Assembly: GCF_013386115.1 (NCBI RefSeq)
Contig: NZ_JACAOR010000001.1
Location: 772,639-836,638, forward strand
From: Pseudomonas gingeri
Lineage (GTDB): Bacteria; Pseudomonadota; Gammaproteobacteria; Pseudomonadales; Pseudomonadaceae
Direction: 5' to 3'
DNA length: 64,000 nt
The position numbers and the translations under genes are program-made. Shown one piece after another: positions 34,960-43,160 of the stretch (position 1 is the first letter of the stretch; the number at the start of each line of letters is the position of its first letter). The notes beneath the pieces were generated by a model that saw nothing but the letters and a program-made list of their open reading frames with translations, ran no database searches and was not told the DNA's origin.

Positions 34960-36129
34960 TCAGTGTAACCGCTGCGGGGAACCCTTCGGAACCAGTCGCG
35001 TGGCACTGCCCATGATAGCGAACATCAACGAGGCCACGGCCAGCAGCGCCCAGGACAGATTGGTCGCGTGGGCGAACAGGCCGATGACCGCCGGCCCCAT
35101 GAGGATGCCGAGGTAGCCGAGGCTGGTGGCGGCGGCAATGGCCAACTCGCCCGGCATCGTCCGTTGCGCGCCGGCCAAGGACAGGTAGACCGGCGCGATG
35201 TTGGCAAGGCCGGTGCCGATGACCGCGAACCCCACCAGGTTGACCAGCCAGTTCGGCGCCAGCACCACCACCAGGAACCCGAGGATCACGATCAGGCCGC
35301 CGCCGACCAGCACCGTCCGCGGACCGAGCCTGAGCAGGATGCGGTCACCATTCAAGCGCCCCAGTGCCATCATCACGGCAAAGACCGCGTAGCCCAGGCC
35401 GCCAATGGAATGTTCGACGCCGCGCACCTGGGTCAGAAACACCGCGCTCCAGTCGAGAATCGCGCCCTCCGCGAGAAAGGCGAACAGGCACAACACCCCC
35501 AGCACCAGGACTTTCGCGCTGGGCCTGAGAAAAGCCGGACCGCCCTCGTCGCCACTGCGCCCGAGCATATGCCGTCCACAGGTCAGGACAAAGGCCGCGA
35601 GTGCCGCCATCACCGCGGCGCTGGCCTGCAATGGCGTGGCGCCCAGCCAGAGCAAGGCGGTGATTCCCGCCGCACTGACAATCGTGCCCAGGCTGAACAA
35701 GCCATGAAAGCCCGACATCAAAGTGCGACCAGTGGCGCGCTCGACCATGACTCCCTGGACATTCATCGTCACGTCGACCGCGCCACAGCCGGCACCGAAC
35801 ACTGTCAGGGCGAACATCAGGCCGACGAATGAATCGATCGTGGCGAGGATGGGCAACGTCAGCAGCACCAGGGCGATGCCGACGTGCATGGTGAAGCGGC
35901 AACCCCTGCGTGCGTTGAGGATGCCGGCCAGCGGCATCATCACCAGCGAGCCCAGGCCCAGGCACAGCAACAGGATGCCCAGCGCGCCATCATCGACCCC
36001 GGCGCGGCTGCGCGCATAGGGCACCAGTGGCGCCCAGGCGCCCATGCACAGACCCGATATCAGAAACGTCAGCCGGTAGGCCGACATATGCGGCGTGGCG
36101 CACGGGACAACCAATTCTTGAGATGACAC
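34960..36129 (-). CDS. MFS transporter (YbjJ/DHA-like)
   Basis: A 389-residue major facilitator with about twelve spans, resembling the YbjJ-type group. It has LSGLCMGAW-like opening FLISGLCMGAWAPLVPYAR, GLGSLVMMPLAGILNARRG and a MSGFHGLFSLG segment in span 5. The GTG at 36129 was preferred to an ATG at 36087 because of the AGGGGG ribosome site before it; the ATG has none. A LacI-type operator lies 28 bases upstream. It has the same family features as the MFS gene at 36343 and may move a related compound. Confidence 0.82.
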   Translation of the reverse strand: MSSQELVVPCATPHMSAYRLTFLISGLCMGAWAPLVPYARSRAGVDDGALGILLLCLGLGSLVMMPLAGILNARRGCRFTMHVGIALVLLTLPILATIDSFVGLMFALTVFGAGCGAVDVTMNVQGVMVERATGRTLMSGFHGLFSLGTIVSAAGITALLWLGATPLQASAAVMAALAAFVLTCGRHMLGRSGDEGGPAFLRPSAKVLVLGVLCLFAFLAEGAILDWSAVFLTQVRGVEHSIGGLGYAVFAVMMALGRLNGDRILLRLGPRTVLVGGGLIVILGFLVVVLAPNWLVNLVGFAVIGTGLANIAPVYLSLAGAQRTMPGELAIAAATSLGYLGILMGPAVIGLFAHATNLSWALLAVASLMFAIMGSATRLVPKGSPQRLH

Positions 36130-36156
36130 GCAACCCCCTGCGCTTGAACGACTTGA

Positions 36157-36170
36157 GTTATACGTATAAC
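36157..36170. promoter_or_regulatory. LacI-type operator, MFS-proximal copy
   Basis: Perfect palindrome GTTATACGTATAAC, identical to 29586-29599. It lies just upstream of the minus-strand MFS gene. Confidence 0.75.
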
Positions 36171-36231
36171 CCAAAACGATTCATTAGGCCAATAGCCCAG
36201 TGCACAGGTTATGCAGGCTGTCCAAAAAGCG

Positions 36232-36283
36232 TTGACAGGTCATGATCCACACGTTTTACTTTTCGAAAGGTTATTCGTATAAC
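36232..36283 (+). promoter_or_regulatory. MFS promoter with LacI-type operator
   Basis: -35 TTGACA (36232-36237), 17 bases, -10 TTTACT (36255-36260), then operator GTTATTCGTATAAC (36270-36283) over the expected start site. The arrangement equals that of the ThuA promoter. Confidence 0.75.
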
Positions 36284-36342
36284 TTTGATGGCAAACCTGC
36301 AACCGTATCATCACCCAACAACAATAAAAGGGACCCTGCAGC

Positions 36343-37605
36343 GTGATAAACCGTATCCAGAAGACCGCCGTTCCCCCGCGTATCCGCAAGGCACGTATCG
36401 CCACGTTTCTCGGTTTCATGATGATCGGCGCCATGATGTACATCTGGTCCACGGGCGTGAGCGTATTCCGGGCCCAACTGGGTCTCGCCGGGGAACCGGG
36501 TGACAGCGACTTCGGCCTGATCGCCCTGGGCGTCGGCGTCGGTTCCGCGGCCGGCGCCCTGCTGGTGGGCCGCCTGCTCGACACCTTTGGCGCCAAACCG
36601 GTCATCACCGTGGGCGCCCTGGCCTATCCCCTTTCGATCATCCCGCTGGGGTATGTCAGCGGCTTCTGGTTCGCCCTGTGTTTCGGCACGCTGCTCGGGC
36701 TGTTGCGAGGCGCCCTGGACACCGCCCTGAATGCCCATGGCGTGCAGGTCGAGCGGTTTTACCAACGCTCGATCATGTCCGGTTTCCACGCGTTCTATTC
36801 ATTGGGCGGCTTCCTGCTGGGCATGGCCTGCAGTGGGTTGACCGGTTTCTACACCGACAGCGTACAAGTCCCCTACACCTTGCTGGGCATCGCCATGCTG
36901 GTGCTGGGATGTGTATTGAGTCGCTGGCTGCTGGGCAAGCATGATGTGCCCGACCCGCAGGCCGCCGAATGGCACAACGCCGGGGTGGCCGATGAGTCCG
37001 GCAAAGGGCCCTCGGCCAGGACCCTGCTGGTCATGATCGCCCTCGGCACGCTGCTGCTGGGCAGCATGATGGGCGAGAACGCCATTGCCGACTGGGGTCA
37101 GGAATACATTCGCCGCGAGTTCTCGACGACCACTTCCACGGCGGGCATGGCTGTCTCCATCTTCGTCGGCGCCGCCTTTGTCGGGCGTCTTTTCGGTGAC
37201 CGGCTGGCGGCGGCGTTCGGCAATGCGCAAGTGGTTTTCGCCTGCGGAACGCTGTGCGTCCTCGGCATGATCATCACCCTCGTCGGCGGCAGCGCCACGA
37301 CCGGCATTATCGGCTTCGCCCTGTTTGGCCTGGGTCTTTCCTGCATTGCCCCGCTGATGATCTCCGCCGCCGGGCGCAGGGATCCCCAGCATGCCGGGCG
37401 CAACATCGGCATCGTCAACTGCATCGGCTTTTCCGGGATGCTGGTGGGGCCTGCGGTGATCACCCTGATCGTCAGCCATCTAGGCCTGGGTCGGTTGATG
37501 TTCTTCCCGTTGATCATGCTCGGCCTGCTGGCGACATTCGGCCCGCTGCTGATGCGCAAGCCGAAAGCCGTCGCCTGTGCAAAGGCGCAAACCAACGCCC
37601 TGTAG
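36343..37605 (+). CDS. MFS transporter
   Basis: A 420-residue major facilitator with about twelve hydrophobic spans. It has GFMMIGAMMYIWSTGVSVFRAQLGL near the N-terminus and RSIMSGFHAFYSLGGFLLG in span 5, the same signature as the minus-strand MFS protein at 34960, so the two are likely paralogues. The GTG start has AGGGA at fair distance. The LacI-type operator upstream suggests co-control with the ThuA operon. The stop lies 2 bases from the convergent GntR gene's stop. Confidence 0.87.
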   Translation: MINRIQKTAVPPRIRKARIATFLGFMMIGAMMYIWSTGVSVFRAQLGLAGEPGDSDFGLIALGVGVGSAAGALLVGRLLDTFGAKPVITVGALAYPLSIIPLGYVSGFWFALCFGTLLGLLRGALDTALNAHGVQVERFYQRSIMSGFHAFYSLGGFLLGMACSGLTGFYTDSVQVPYTLLGIAMLVLGCVLSRWLLGKHDVPDPQAAEWHNAGVADESGKGPSARTLLVMIALGTLLLGSMMGENAIADWGQEYIRREFSTTTSTAGMAVSIFVGAAFVGRLFGDRLAAAFGNAQVVFACGTLCVLGMIITLVGGSATTGIIGFALFGLGLSCIAPLMISAAGRRDPQHAGRNIGIVNCIGFSGMLVGPAVITLIVSHLGLGRLMFFPLIMLGLLATFGPLLMRKPKAVACAKAQTNAL

Positions 37606-37607
37606 AA

Positions 37608-38282
37608 TCAGGCCGGTCTTTTTTCCTTTTCATCAATGAACTTCAAGATGCTGACCCCGCCCCGCAAGATGTCATCGGCAATGGCCTTGCGGGCCTTGGC
37701 CGGTTTCTTGTCCCGCAGCGCTTCCATCAGCACCAGGTGCTCGTCGGCACCGATGTAGGAGTTGTGGCCGAAGGTGTAGAACAGATTCAGTATCGGCCCC
37801 ATGGAAACCCACAGCCCTTCGATCTGGGCGGTGAGCATGTCCATTCCGGACAGGCGATACAGGGTGAAGTGGAACTCGCGGTTGTGATGCATCGCCGCGA
37901 GACCGTCGTTCTTGCGGTCGGCCTCTTCGAACAGACTGTGCAGTTGCGCGAGCTTCTGCAGGTCGGCCTCGGTGACATGCTGGGTGGCCATTTCCGCCGC
38001 CAGCCCTTCCAGGGCGATACGGATGGTACGCACTTCCAGGTAGCGCTCGCGAGTCAGCGCCGGCACTGTCGCGAACCGGCCGGAGCGCAGTTCCAGGCCA
38101 CGTTCGCTGACCAGGCGCAGGCAGGCTTCCCTGACGGGCGTGACACTGGTACCCAGTCGCTCGGCCAGGTCCTGCATGACCAACCGTTCCCCCGGTTGGA
38201 AATTTCCGGCGATCAAGCCTTCACGTAGCGAGTAGTAGGCCCGGGCTGAAAGATTGCCTTGCTCCAAGGGTTGAATCTGCAC
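37608..38282 (-). CDS. GntR/FadR family transcriptional regulator
   Basis: A 224-residue FCD-type GntR regulator. The winged helix spans about residues 10-75, with LVMQDLAERLGTSVTPVREACLRLVSERGLEL (in pieces). The all-helical FCD effector domain follows (about 90-215), with the metal-site His in HHNREFHFTLYRLSG. The GTG at 38282 was chosen because AGGAG stands six bases before it. A palindromic site ACTTATAACATATAAG lies 45 bases upstream and recurs in the divergent promoter region at 41633-41741, so it probably represses itself, the transketolase operon and the transporter operon. Confidence 0.9.
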   Translation of the reverse strand: MQIQPLEQGNLSARAYYSLREGLIAGNFQPGERLVMQDLAERLGTSVTPVREACLRLVSERGLELRSGRFATVPALTRERYLEVRTIRIALEGLAAEMATQHVTEADLQKLAQLHSLFEEADRKNDGLAAMHHNREFHFTLYRLSGMDMLTAQIEGLWVSMGPILNLFYTFGHNSYIGADEHLVLMEALRDKKPAKARKAIADDILRGGVSILKFIDEKEKRPA

Positions 38283-38326
38283 ACTTGACTCCTGATAGCT
38301 GCGGTCTTGGGTCGCGATAAGACACC

Positions 38327-38342
38327 ACTTATAACATATAAG
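38327..38342. promoter_or_regulatory. GntR-type operator, autoregulatory copy
   Basis: ACTTATAACATATAAG; 14 of 16 bases match the reverse complement of the site at 41726-41741. Confidence 0.7.
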
Positions 38343-38416
38343 CCATGCAGTCCTGCCAGAGACGAGGCAACAAATGCGCCGTGTTTCGCGCACGTGCCGC
38401 CTCGCCGAAGCAACGG

Positions 38417-39700
38417 TCAGGCCAACGAGGCCAGGACACTCTCGATCACATCCAGCGACTCATCGAGGATCTCGCGGGTGTGTGCCGTCGAGAGATACAG
38501 GCGCTTGAGTTGCAGCGGCTGAAAGATGTGGTGCCGCTCGATCAGGCGCCGACGAAACGCCATGTCGCGCCTGTCGTCGTTGCGCAGCAGGTCGGTGTAC
38601 TGACTGTAGGGCCCTTCGAAAAAATACAGCAGCCAGGCCGAACCATAACCGGCGCTCTGCGCGGGAATGCCCAGCCGTTGCACGATGGCGTTCAACTGCG
38701 CGCGCATGTAGTCGCCCAGGGCAAACAGCTTTTCATAGGTTCCCGGACGCGCCAACTCCTCGAGGGTCGCCTGGACCGCGGCCAGCGTCGATGGCGTGCC
38801 GTTGCAGGTGCCGCCCATGAACACGCCCCTGGCGCCGCTCTCGCCGATCAGGTGCATCAGTTCGCGCTTGCCGGCGATAAAGCCGACCGGATACCCCGAC
38901 GAGGCGGCTTTGCCAAAGGTCGCCAGGTCGGGCGTGACCCCGACGATCGACTGATAACCGCCCAGCGCATGACGAAAACCGGTGATGACCTCGTCGAAAA
39001 CGAGGACCACGCCATGATCCGTGGTCAGCCTGCGCAGATCCTTGAGGAAGGCGTCCGTGGCCGCCACCGAGCCCATGTTGTGAGCGATAGGTTCGACGAT
39101 GATGGCGGCCACCTCCCCGGGGTGGGCCTTGAGAAACCGCTCGACCGCCTCGGCGTCGTTGTACGGCAGGACCGTGGTGAAGTCGGCGGCGGCCTGCAGG
39201 ATCCCGTCGGACATGGGATCGAACTGGCCGATCCGTTCCCTGGCGGTCTGGCCGTTCATCGCCACGTAGTCGTGCCAGCCGTGATAACCGCCCTGGAACT
39301 TGATGATGCGCTTTCTGCCCGTGGCCGCTCGCGCAAGCCGCAAGGCATGGTAGGTCGCCTCGGAACCGCTGTTGCAGAAGGCAATCTGTTCGGCGCAGGG
39401 GATGTAACGGACCAGGGCCTCGGCCACCTCGACTTCAAGGTCGGTGATCCCCGCGCCGATCAGGTCGATACGCTGCGTGACCTCATACACGCGCTCGCGA
39501 ATCGCCGGGTGCCCATGCCCGAGAACGTGGGCACCGAACCCGCAGTGAAAATCGGTATGGCGCTGGCCGTCGGCGTCAAACAGATAGGCGCCTTCAGCCC
39601 GCACAAACGCATAGGGCTGGCCCAGCTTGCGGCTTGGACTCAGATGCCCTCCGGGCAGCACTTTTTCCGCACGGGCATACAACGATTGATTAATCGACAT
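38417..39700 (-). CDS. Class III aminotransferase, GSA-aminomutase-like
   Basis: A 427-residue PLP enzyme resembling glutamate-1-semialdehyde 2,1-aminomutase and related class III transaminases. It has NSGSEATYHALRLARAATGR (about 109-128), IIVEPIAHNMG (about 195-205), VLVFDEVITGFRHALGG (about 229-245) and the PLP lysine in TFGKAASSGYP (about 260-270). Its catabolic setting next to transketolase halves and a second transaminase argues against a role in tetrapyrrole synthesis. The start overlaps the transketolase C gene by 11 bases. It would move or remove an amino group on the imported compound. Confidence 0.85.
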   Translation of the reverse strand: MSINQSLYARAEKVLPGGHLSPSRKLGQPYAFVRAEGAYLFDADGQRHTDFHCGFGAHVLGHGHPAIRERVYEVTQRIDLIGAGITDLEVEVAEALVRYIPCAEQIAFCNSGSEATYHALRLARAATGRKRIIKFQGGYHGWHDYVAMNGQTARERIGQFDPMSDGILQAAADFTTVLPYNDAEAVERFLKAHPGEVAAIIVEPIAHNMGSVAATDAFLKDLRRLTTDHGVVLVFDEVITGFRHALGGYQSIVGVTPDLATFGKAASSGYPVGFIAGKRELMHLIGESGARGVFMGGTCNGTPSTLAAVQATLEELARPGTYEKLFALGDYMRAQLNAIVQRLGIPAQSAGYGSAWLLYFFEGPYSQYTDLLRNDDRRDMAFRRRLIERHHIFQPLQLKRLYLSTAHTREILDESLDVIESVLASLA

Positions 39701-40700
39701 GACGGCCCCCTGCGCTCTTCACTTTCGCCAGTGCTTCACGCGCGACGCCCTCGATGCCGATGGCGTCCAGGCGGTAGTGCCGATAAAGGTGCGTCGGCGG
39801 TGCGATCAAACTGTATTCGTCATAGATACCGTGGCGCACCAGACGGACCCCGGCCCCTTCCTCCGTCAGCACTTCCGCGACAGCACCACCCAATCCGCCG
39901 AGCACATTGTGTTCCTCGACCGTGATCAGCAGGTTCGAGCCTTCGGCGGCGCTCAAGATGGCGTCCCGGTCGATCGGCTTGAGCGTGTGCATGTCGATGA
40001 CCCCGACGGAAACGCCACTCGCCGTCAGCGCCTTGGCGGCCTGCAGCGTGGGGTGAAGCATGGAGCCGGTGGCAATCAGGGTCACGTCGCGACCGGTGGA
40101 ATGAACGATGGCTTTGCCGAACTCGAAAGTGACATCGTCCGGATAGACGTTGGGCTCCTGACCACGACCTATGCGGAAATAGATCGGCTGCGGATGATCA
40201 ATCGAGGCACGGATCGCCGCGGCCAACTGCGGGCCATCGGCTGGCGCGACCACCGTCAGGTCGGCGATGCTGCGCATGATCGCGATGTCTTCCGTCGCGT
40301 GGTGCGAGGTGCCGTAGAAACCGAGGCTGATGCCGGCGTGGTGACCGATCAGGCGCACCGGCAGGGCCGAATAGGCGACGTCCATGCGGATCTGCTCGCA
40401 GCACAACAACGCCAGGAACGACGCGAAGGTGGCCACGAACGGCATGGTGTCGGTGGTGGCGATCCCCGCCGCGGCGGACACCATGTTCTGCTCGGCGATA
40501 CCGAACTGGATGAACAGTTCCGGGTGCTTCTCGACAAACCGGTTGAGGCCGTTGGAGTACTGGAGATCCGCCGTGCCGACGGCAATCGCATGCCCTTGGG
40601 CAACCAGATCGATCAGGCCTTCGGAAAGGTAGTTGAGCCCGGGATTGATTGCGTTCAGTTGGCGGTATTGCCAGCTATCGGGGTTGATGGGCGCACTCAT
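39690..40700 (-). CDS. Transketolase C-terminal subunit (Pyr plus C domains)
   Basis: A 336-residue protein corresponding to the second half of transketolase. The catalytic Glu is in FIQFGIAEQNMVSAAAG (about 83-99), followed by the middle strands (PVRLIGHHAGISLGFYGTSHH) and a C-terminal transketolase domain (about 205-330). It functions only with the N-terminal subunit encoded immediately upstream (4-base overlap). Together they would transfer a two-carbon ketol group in the cytosol. Split transketolases are common in dedicated catabolic clusters and in archaea. Confidence 0.92.
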   Translation of the reverse strand: MSAPINPDSWQYRQLNAINPGLNYLSEGLIDLVAQGHAIAVGTADLQYSNGLNRFVEKHPELFIQFGIAEQNMVSAAAGIATTDTMPFVATFASFLALLCCEQIRMDVAYSALPVRLIGHHAGISLGFYGTSHHATEDIAIMRSIADLTVVAPADGPQLAAAIRASIDHPQPIYFRIGRGQEPNVYPDDVTFEFGKAIVHSTGRDVTLIATGSMLHPTLQAAKALTASGVSVGVIDMHTLKPIDRDAILSAAEGSNLLITVEEHNVLGGLGGAVAEVLTEEGAGVRLVRHGIYDEYSLIAPPTHLYRHYRLDAIGIEGVAREALAKVKSAGGRHVD

Positions 40701-41581
40701 TGGACACCTCCTTTGGCTTTGATTTCTTCGATGGCAAGCGCTTCATCTTCTGGCGCGAGCCAGCCCAGGTGCCATCCGGGTTCGGTTTCCATGTACTCCA
40801 CGCCTTTGCCCTTGGATGTCAGCGCGATCACGCAGACGGGGCGCTCGCGTTCAAGCTCGGCCTTCAGTTCGCGCAACAGCAGGGCAACGGCGGCGACGTC
40901 ATGGCCGTCCACCTCGCGCACGTCCCAGCCAAACGCCCGCCATTTGTCGGCGAGCGGTTCGATGCCGACCACGTCATCGACCTTGCCATCGAGCTGATAG
41001 CCGTTGCGGTCGACAATGGCGATCAGGTTGCCGGTCTTGTGGTGCGCGGCGGCCAGGGCGGCCTCCCAGACCTGCCCCTCCTGCATCTCGCCGTCGCCCA
41101 GCAACACATAGACATCGAATGCCTTGCCCCGCAGCCGTCCACCCAGGGCCATGCCCAGACCGCCAGACAAGGCGTGACCGATGGAGCCGGAACTGAAATC
41201 CACGCCCGGCACCTTGCGCATGTCCGGGTGATCTCCCAGCGGACTGCCCAGCCGGGTGTAGTCATCGAGCCAGGACTTGTCGAAGAAATCCCAGTCGGCC
41301 AGCAACGGGTAGAGCCCCACGGCAGCGTGGCCCTTGCCCATCAGGAAGCGGTCCCGCTCAGGCCATTTCGGCTCGCCGCGCTTGAGGCGCATGGCGTCGT
41401 AGTACAGCGCGGAAAAAATCTCGGCACAGGAAAACACCGAGGTGTAGTGGCCGACCTTGGCGATGGAAATCAGCCGCACCGTTTCCAGGCGCACGAACAA
41501 TGCGCGCTCCTTCAAGTGAGCAATCTGCTCGGGCGTCAACGGCGTTACGGGATCACGAACCGCAAGATTTGCAGCGGGCAT
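40697..41581 (-). CDS. Transketolase N-terminal subunit (ThDP-binding)
   Basis: A 294-residue protein, the first half of transketolase. The ThDP/Mg motif begins GDGEMQEGQVWEA (about 163-175) and ends with the Asn of IVDRNGYQLDG (about 192-202). Substrate-phosphate and cofactor-contact histidines are in KVGHYTSV, GKGHAAVG and GDHPD. It is the first gene of the minus-strand unit, with the GntR-type site AACTTATAAGTT 52 bases upstream of the ATG. Its partner is the C subunit; a normal fused housekeeping transketolase probably exists elsewhere. Confidence 0.92.
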   Translation of the reverse strand: MPAANLAVRDPVTPLTPEQIAHLKERALFVRLETVRLISIAKVGHYTSVFSCAEIFSALYYDAMRLKRGEPKWPERDRFLMGKGHAAVGLYPLLADWDFFDKSWLDDYTRLGSPLGDHPDMRKVPGVDFSSGSIGHALSGGLGMALGGRLRGKAFDVYVLLGDGEMQEGQVWEAALAAAHHKTGNLIAIVDRNGYQLDGKVDDVVGIEPLADKWRAFGWDVREVDGHDVAAVALLLRELKAELERERPVCVIALTSKGKGVEYMETEPGWHLGWLAPEDEALAIEEIKAKGGVQ

Positions 41582-41632
41582 GAGGGCACTCCTGAGTGGG
41601 TTGATCGAGGCCTGAAATGGCCTTCTTCTTAC

Positions 41633-41741
41633 AACTTATAAGTTATATTTTGTAGAATCAACCACCGCCTGGCGTTTTTATTTTTTCTCGCCGAGGGCTT
41701 GCGCGACATCCATTTCAGTGCCAATCATATAAGTTATAAGT
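41633..41741. promoter_or_regulatory. Divergent promoter region with two GntR-type operators
   Basis: A perfect 12-bp palindrome AACTTATAAGTT (41633-41644) lies near the transketolase start. CATATAAGTTATAAGT (41726-41741) lies near the aminotransferase start and is the reverse complement of an ACTTATAAC-type site. The same motif precedes the GntR gene at 38327. Both transcripts would be controlled together. Confidence 0.7.
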
Positions 41742-41768
41742 GATCAGTAACGCCAAACGAGGCTTGTC

Positions 41769-43160
41769 ATGATGCAGGAAACCACCCTCCCCCTAACCGA
41801 ACTGGCCCGCACGGACGTGCGCTTCCACCTGCATTCGCAGACCAATCTGCGGGCGCATCAGCAGCAAGGCCCGCTGGTTATCGAGCGTGGATCAGGGATT
41901 CATGTGATCGATGAACAGGGCCGCGACTACATCGAAGGGATGTCGGGACTCTGGTGTGCCGGGCTTGGATTCTCCAATGCGCGGCTGGTGCGGGCGGCAC
42001 AGCGACAGATGGAAGTCCTGCCCTACTACCACACCTTCAACCACCGGGTGCCGAACGTGGTCGCGCAGCTGGCCGAACGTATCGCCGGCCTGGTTCCCTT
42101 CGAGCAGCCCAAGGTGTTCTTTGCCTGTTCGGGCTCGGAAGCCAACGACTCGATGATCAAGCTGGCCTGGGCCTACCACCGCGCACGGGGCAATAGCCGC
42201 AAGCGCCTGATCATTGCCCATCAGAAGGGTTTCCACGGATCGACGGTCATGGGGGCCAGCCTGTCCGGGCTGCCCAACATGCACGCAGCCTTCGGCCTGC
42301 CCCTGGAAAACAGCGTGCTGCACGTGCAGTGCCCGCATTTCTATCGCCACGGGGTCGAGGGTGAAAGCGAAGCGCAGTTCACCCAACGCTTGCTGCTGGA
42401 ACTGGAACAGCGCATCCAAGCCGCTGGCCCGGAAAACATTGCCGCCTTCATTTCCGAGCCGGTCATGGGCGCCGGCGGAGTGATCGTGCCGCCACCCGGT
42501 TATTTTGCCGGCGTGCAGGCCCTGCTGAAAAAGCACGACATCCTGTTCCTGGCCGACGAAATCATCTGCGGCTTCGGGCGCACGGGGCAGTGGTTCGGCC
42601 ATCAGACCCTGGGTTTCGCCCCCGACATGATGGCCTGTGCCAAAAGCCTGTCGTCCGGTTATCAGCCCATCTCCTGCGTCGTCGTCGCGGGCCACGTCTA
42701 CCAGGCCGTCGAGGAGCAGAGCCAGCAACTGGGCGGCTTCGGCCATGGTTTCACCTATTCCGGGCACCCGGTGGCAGCAGCAGTGGCCCTGGAAACCCTG
42801 ACGATCTACCAGGAAATGGACCTGCCGCAGCACACCCGGGAGATGGGGCGCGTCCTGCACCGGCAACTGGCACCGCTGCTACAGCACCCACTGATCGGTG
42901 AAATCCGCGGAATCGGCCTGGTGGCCGGGCTGGAACTGGTCGCCGACCAACACACCCGCGCCTCCTTCACCGCCTCCGTCAACATAGGCGCCCAGGTCGA
43001 ACGGGCCACCCGCGAACAGGGACTGATCGTGCGCAACATGGGCGACTCGATTGCCCTGGCCCCGCCCTTCATCATCGAAGCCGAGGAAATTGTCGAACTG
43101 GTGGCACGCCTGACCCGCGCGCTGGATATCGTCGCTGTCGCCAACGGGTTGTCGCTGTGA
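41769..43160 (+). CDS. Class III omega-aminotransferase
   Basis: A 463-residue PLP-dependent transaminase of the omega-amine:pyruvate type. It has GMSGLWCAGLGFSNARL (about 57-73), ACSGSEANDSMIKLAWAYH (about 119-137), SEPVMGAGGVIVPPPGYF (about 231-248), ILFLADEIICGFGRTG (about 258-273) and the PLP lysine in CAKSLSSGYQPIS (about 292-304). It would convert a terminal amine to an aldehyde. It is first gene of the plus-strand unit that continues with the ABC importer and an SDR, which could act on the aldehyde. Confidence 0.9.
   Translation: MMQETTLPLTELARTDVRFHLHSQTNLRAHQQQGPLVIERGSGIHVIDEQGRDYIEGMSGLWCAGLGFSNARLVRAAQRQMEVLPYYHTFNHRVPNVVAQLAERIAGLVPFEQPKVFFACSGSEANDSMIKLAWAYHRARGNSRKRLIIAHQKGFHGSTVMGASLSGLPNMHAAFGLPLENSVLHVQCPHFYRHGVEGESEAQFTQRLLLELEQRIQAAGPENIAAFISEPVMGAGGVIVPPPGYFAGVQALLKKHDILFLADEIICGFGRTGQWFGHQTLGFAPDMMACAKSLSSGYQPISCVVVAGHVYQAVEEQSQQLGGFGHGFTYSGHPVAAAVALETLTIYQEMDLPQHTREMGRVLHRQLAPLLQHPLIGEIRGIGLVAGLELVADQHTRASFTASVNIGAQVERATREQGLIVRNMGDSIALAPPFIIEAEEIVELVARLTRALDIVAVANGLSL

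Noticed and set aside
38417..39700. hemL (tetrapyrrole biosynthesis)
   Set aside because: It is embedded in a catabolic operon with transketolase halves under a GntR-type operator.
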